Assembly (NCBI RefSeq): GCF_000407145.1
Contig: NZ_KE136476.1
Location: forward strand, 62,001-126,000
Source: Enterococcus caccae ATCC BAA-1240
Lineage (GTDB): Bacteria; Bacillota; Bacilli; Lactobacillales; Enterococcaceae
Direction: 5' to 3'
Length of the DNA: 64,000 nucleotides
The notes under the pieces were generated by a model. It made no database searches, was not told the origin of the DNA, and worked only from the letters and a program-made list of their open reading frames with translations. The position numbers were made by a program, and so were the translations under genes. Every line of letters begins with the position of its first letter. Positions within the stretch are counted from its first letter, which is position 1. Shown one piece after another: positions 61,697 through 64,000 of the stretch.

Positions 61697-63196
61697 ATGA
61701 AGTTGTTTATCAGCGATATTGACAATAGAAAAATAGAGGTACTTGCATATTTAATCAAGGAATTAAAAGAAGTAAAAATATCAGATTTAGTCGTAGCTAC
61801 CGGTTTATCAGATAAAACAGTTAGAGGAATTGTACTGTCTTTAAAAGATAACCCGTATCTTGATGAAACAAAAATGACCATTAATTATAATGAGAATGGT
61901 AAAATAATTTCGATTATTGTATCTAATATTTCTTTAGCAGATGCAGCGTTTTTTTATTTGGAAAAATCAGTTATTTACATTATGATCAAAGAGCTATTCT
62001 TACGAGGATACCTCGATAAGAATAAAATTTGCACGACCAATTTTATCAGTGAAGCAACATTTACACGATATAAAAATCAGCTGAAGAACATATTGCAAAC
62101 ATTTCATTTTACGCTGTCTAAAGAAAATTTTTTGATTGGAGACGAATATCGGATTCGTAATTTCTATTTCTTGTTTTTTTCATTTGCCCATTCAAAATGG
62201 TTTTTTTCAGAAGAAAGCTATAGTGACATAGAGCGATCGTTATCAACTTCTTTTTTTGAGAATACAAAATTTGATACATCCAAAAAAAGTATGGTGTGTT
62301 TATTGGTGTTTATTTGTAAAATCAGAAATACTCAAGGCTTTTACGTAGATCAAAAAACACCGATTCAATTCAAAAAAAATGGGAGTTATGAACGGATTTA
62401 TAAGGAGATTGCTAATTATATAAATACATATTGTCCTTATTTTAAAAATAAAGCAGAGGAAACGCAGTTTCTTTTTTTCTTTTCGATTCGGGGGCAACTA
62501 ATTGTACCAAATCCTTACTTAGAGGAAGAGATGATTATTGATATTGATCGTTTCGAACATTTCAAGGAGACGAGAGACTATCTAGTTCAAAATATACTCT
62601 CAGAATTTTTTGATGATGATAATGAGCGCCGACAATTAGTCAACCAAGACGTAACAATGTTTTTGTTATATGTGTATTTTAGTTTTATTGATTCTAGAAA
62701 ATTTTTGTATGTATATGATGAAGAAAATTATTATTCTAGAACCAATTATGAAAAAGAGTTGTTGGATAAAATCAAAGGCATTATGTCTCCTACTAAACAA
62801 AAAATCCGGAATAATCTATTTTTTAAGGAGTGGTTTCATGGGGAAAAAGGAGATGTATTGATAAACCAACTGTTCTTATTGGTGTATAGTCTTGTATCTA
62901 GAGTAGAGTTAGAAAATATTGTCACTGTTCGCGTACATGTTCAAATTTCTAAAGTATATGTAGCGGACATTTTAAAAGCAAAAATAAAACAAGTATTTGC
63001 TGAAAATGTAGAACTTGTCAATTTTTATGACGAATCAACTGACTTGATTGTTTCAGATAAAAATTATTCAAATCAAAAAGAGCATTCATTAAGAATTTAT
63101 GTCCCAACATTTTCGGATGCGCAATATTTCGATATTTTATGCGAAACAATACTTAAAGAAATAACCAAAAAAATCAGTCAGAATAAATCTTGGTAA
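61697..63196 (+). CDS. Mga-family helix-turn-helix transcriptional regulator
   Basis: 499 residues; N-terminal HTH (KISDLVVATGLSDKTVRGIV, about 28-47), a second HTH-like region (ISEATFTRYKNQLKNIL, about 115-131), then PRD-like helices and a C-terminal EIIB-like segment (VRVHVQISKVYVADILKAKI.. LIVSDKNY). TAGGAGGGG lies 6 bases before the ATG. Same organisation as the protein encoded at 748-2244. It stands directly ahead of a surface-protein gene, the classical Mga arrangement, so it probably activates that gene. Confidence 0.78.
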   Translation: MKLFISDIDNRKIEVLAYLIKELKEVKISDLVVATGLSDKTVRGIVLSLKDNPYLDETKMTINYNENGKIISIIVSNISLADAAFFYLEKSVIYIMIKELFLRGYLDKNKICTTNFISEATFTRYKNQLKNILQTFHFTLSKENFLIGDEYRIRNFYFLFFSFAHSKWFFSEESYSDIERSLSTSFFENTKFDTSKKSMVCLLVFICKIRNTQGFYVDQKTPIQFKKNGSYERIYKEIANYINTYCPYFKNKAEETQFLFFFSIRGQLIVPNPYLEEEMIIDIDRFEHFKETRDYLVQNILSEFFDDDNERRQLVNQDVTMFLLYVYFSFIDSRKFLYVYDEENYYSRTNYEKELLDKIKGIMSPTKQKIRNNLFFKEWFHGEKGDVLINQLFLLVYSLVSRVELENIVTVRVHVQISKVYVADILKAKIKQVFAENVELVNFYDESTDLIVSDKNYSNQKEHSLRIYVPTFSDAQYFDILCETILKEITKKISQNKSW

Positions 63197-63256
63197 AGAA
63201 TCATACGTGGTTGTAAGAAATAAAATTACTATACTATCATGTATTTTAAAAATATG

Positions 63257-63306
63257 AAAATCATTGTTTCCTTTACATAGAGGAAATGATGATTTTTTTT
63301 TTGCAA
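63257..63306 (+). terminator. Terminator of the Mga-like gene
   Basis: AAAATCAT.GTTTCCT pairs with AGGAAAT.ATGATTTT, followed by a long T run. Confidence 0.85.
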
Positions 63307-63501
63307 AAAAAAAGTGTATAAATAAAAAGAAGTAAAAAAGATATAATTTTGTTAAAAATAATAGAGAAAACGATTTATATTACAATCAATTACTGATTTA
63401 GTAACATAGTATTTCATTTTTTACTTTTAGTATAAAATTGAAATAGATTTGTGTAATATTTGTATATTATACATGAAATGTTGGATGGAAAGGAGGAGAA
63501 A

Positions 63502-64000
63502 ATGAGCAATACTGGAAATAAAAAGGGTGTTAAAACTATTTCAATCATAGCGGTAAGTATTATATGTATCTTATTCATTGGTTTATTTATCTCGAAAAAT
63601 GTGACACAAATCAAAGCAGAAGACAGTCCTACAGCAAGAATTATTGAAAATACTAACTATAAAAATTGGGAATCTGGCGATTTATCTACAGCAAAAAGCG
63701 AAGTCAAAAGTTTTTTAGACAAACAAAAAGGAACAGATAAAAACAGACCTTATAAAGGAAATAAGGTTTGGACAGAAGGTTCATTAGCAGCGTTAGATAA
63801 AGCCTACCAATCAAGTTTGGCTGCTGAGTCAGGTATTAGTTCAGATTTATCTAGAATGTTGCTGATAGAGACTGTGAGAAAGTTAGAAACAGTTACTGTG
63901 CTAGGTAAATTAGATCCGTCAGTTAAATCTTTGAACAACTTTCCGAATACTGATGGTCAGTATGAATTGGAATATGACTTGCCAACAGTTTTAGGGTTGC
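63502..64000 (+). CDS. Secreted/surface protein, 5' part (runs off the window)
   Basis: ATG at 63502 behind AAGGAGGAG; the frame stays open for 166 codons to the end of the window. A basic start and a membrane/signal segment (ISIIAVSIICILFIGLFIS, about 13-31) are followed by a hydrophilic helical domain (LSTAKSEVKSFLDKQKGTDK). No family recognised in this part. The position behind an Mga-type regulator suggests a wall protein or pilus-type subunit. Confidence 0.7.
   Translation, partial: MSNTGNKKGVKTISIIAVSIICILFIGLFISKNVTQIKAEDSPTARIIENTNYKNWESGDLSTAKSEVKSFLDKQKGTDKNRPYKGNKVWTEGSLAALDKAYQSSLAAESGISSDLSRMLLIETVRKLETVTVLGKLDPSVKSLNNFPNTDGQYELEYDLPTVLGL

Noticed and set aside
1-64000. tRNA or rRNA genes
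   Set aside because: No cloverleaf with GTTCRAAYC-type T-loops or rRNA-like sequence was noticed in the window by eye.

Overview
The window is low-GC Gram-positive DNA, most likely an Enterococcus chromosome. The evidence is strong AGGAGG-type ribosome binding sites, two paralogous WxL cell-surface operons with both WxL-interacting proteins, Mga-type regulators, a type I-C CRISPR-Cas locus of the Firmicutes kind and a par/Fst-family type I toxin-antitoxin locus. Species cannot be fixed from sequence alone.

Layout. 1-6.9 kb: end of a MetQ-type lipoprotein gene, an Mga-like regulator, an MFS exporter with a small coiled-coil protein, a Crp/Fnr regulator, and a WYL regulator followed by a DJ-1/PfpI protein. 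6.9-8.5 kb: a small-RNA-rich island with two related structured RNAs, a complete par/Fst locus (toxin mRNA, convergent antisense RNA, direct repeats, shared terminator) and a crRNA-like gene next to a small membrane-peptide ORF. 8.5-18.5 kb: type I-C cas3-cas5c-cas8c-cas7c-cas4-cas1-(membrane protein)-cas2, a leader and an array with 13 repeats. 18.5-45 kb: two long cassettes, each tyrosine recombinase, pseudo-receiver winged-helix regulator, 4-TM protein, WxLIP, LPHLG mini-protein, 2-TM protein, WxL protein, WxLIP and giant WxL protein. Between them lies a third giant WxL gene preceded by a 340-bp scar made of two fused gene remnants. 45-64 kb: HdeD-like protein, M6 metalloprotease with BspA-like repeats, Fur-boxed iron uptake operon, secreted protein, PhnDCEE importer with Pho-box-like sites and two metallophosphatases, LysM protein, a second Mga-like regulator and the start of a surface protein.

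Best candidate for a new system: an apparent CreTA-like (CRISPR-guarded toxin-antitoxin) or CreR-like module of type I-C. On the minus strand at 8137-8110 there is one isolated, degenerate I-C repeat with a perfect small stem and the 11-nt handle TGGATTGAAAT. Its 'spacer' begins exactly at the repeat end, and its first 16 nt match plus-strand 8255-8270 at 15/16 positions. The single mismatch is at position 6, the flipped-out base in type I guide-target duplexes, and a CTC PAM-like triplet precedes the target. The target lies between a TTGACT/TACGCT promoter and the ribosome binding site of a 50-residue hydrophobic ORF (8301-8453). The crRNA-like RNA has its own extended -10 and ends in a hairpin. 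The natural reading is that Cascade guided by this RNA represses a membrane toxin that guards the cas operon, or represses read-through into cas.

Other notable structure: 28-nt inverted repeats enclosing the WxL gene in both cassettes, with a G-U wobble and a covarying base pair; a spacer bounded by two chimeric repeats that together preserve an older I-C repeat; and recombinase arm-type direct repeats on both sides of each integrase gene.
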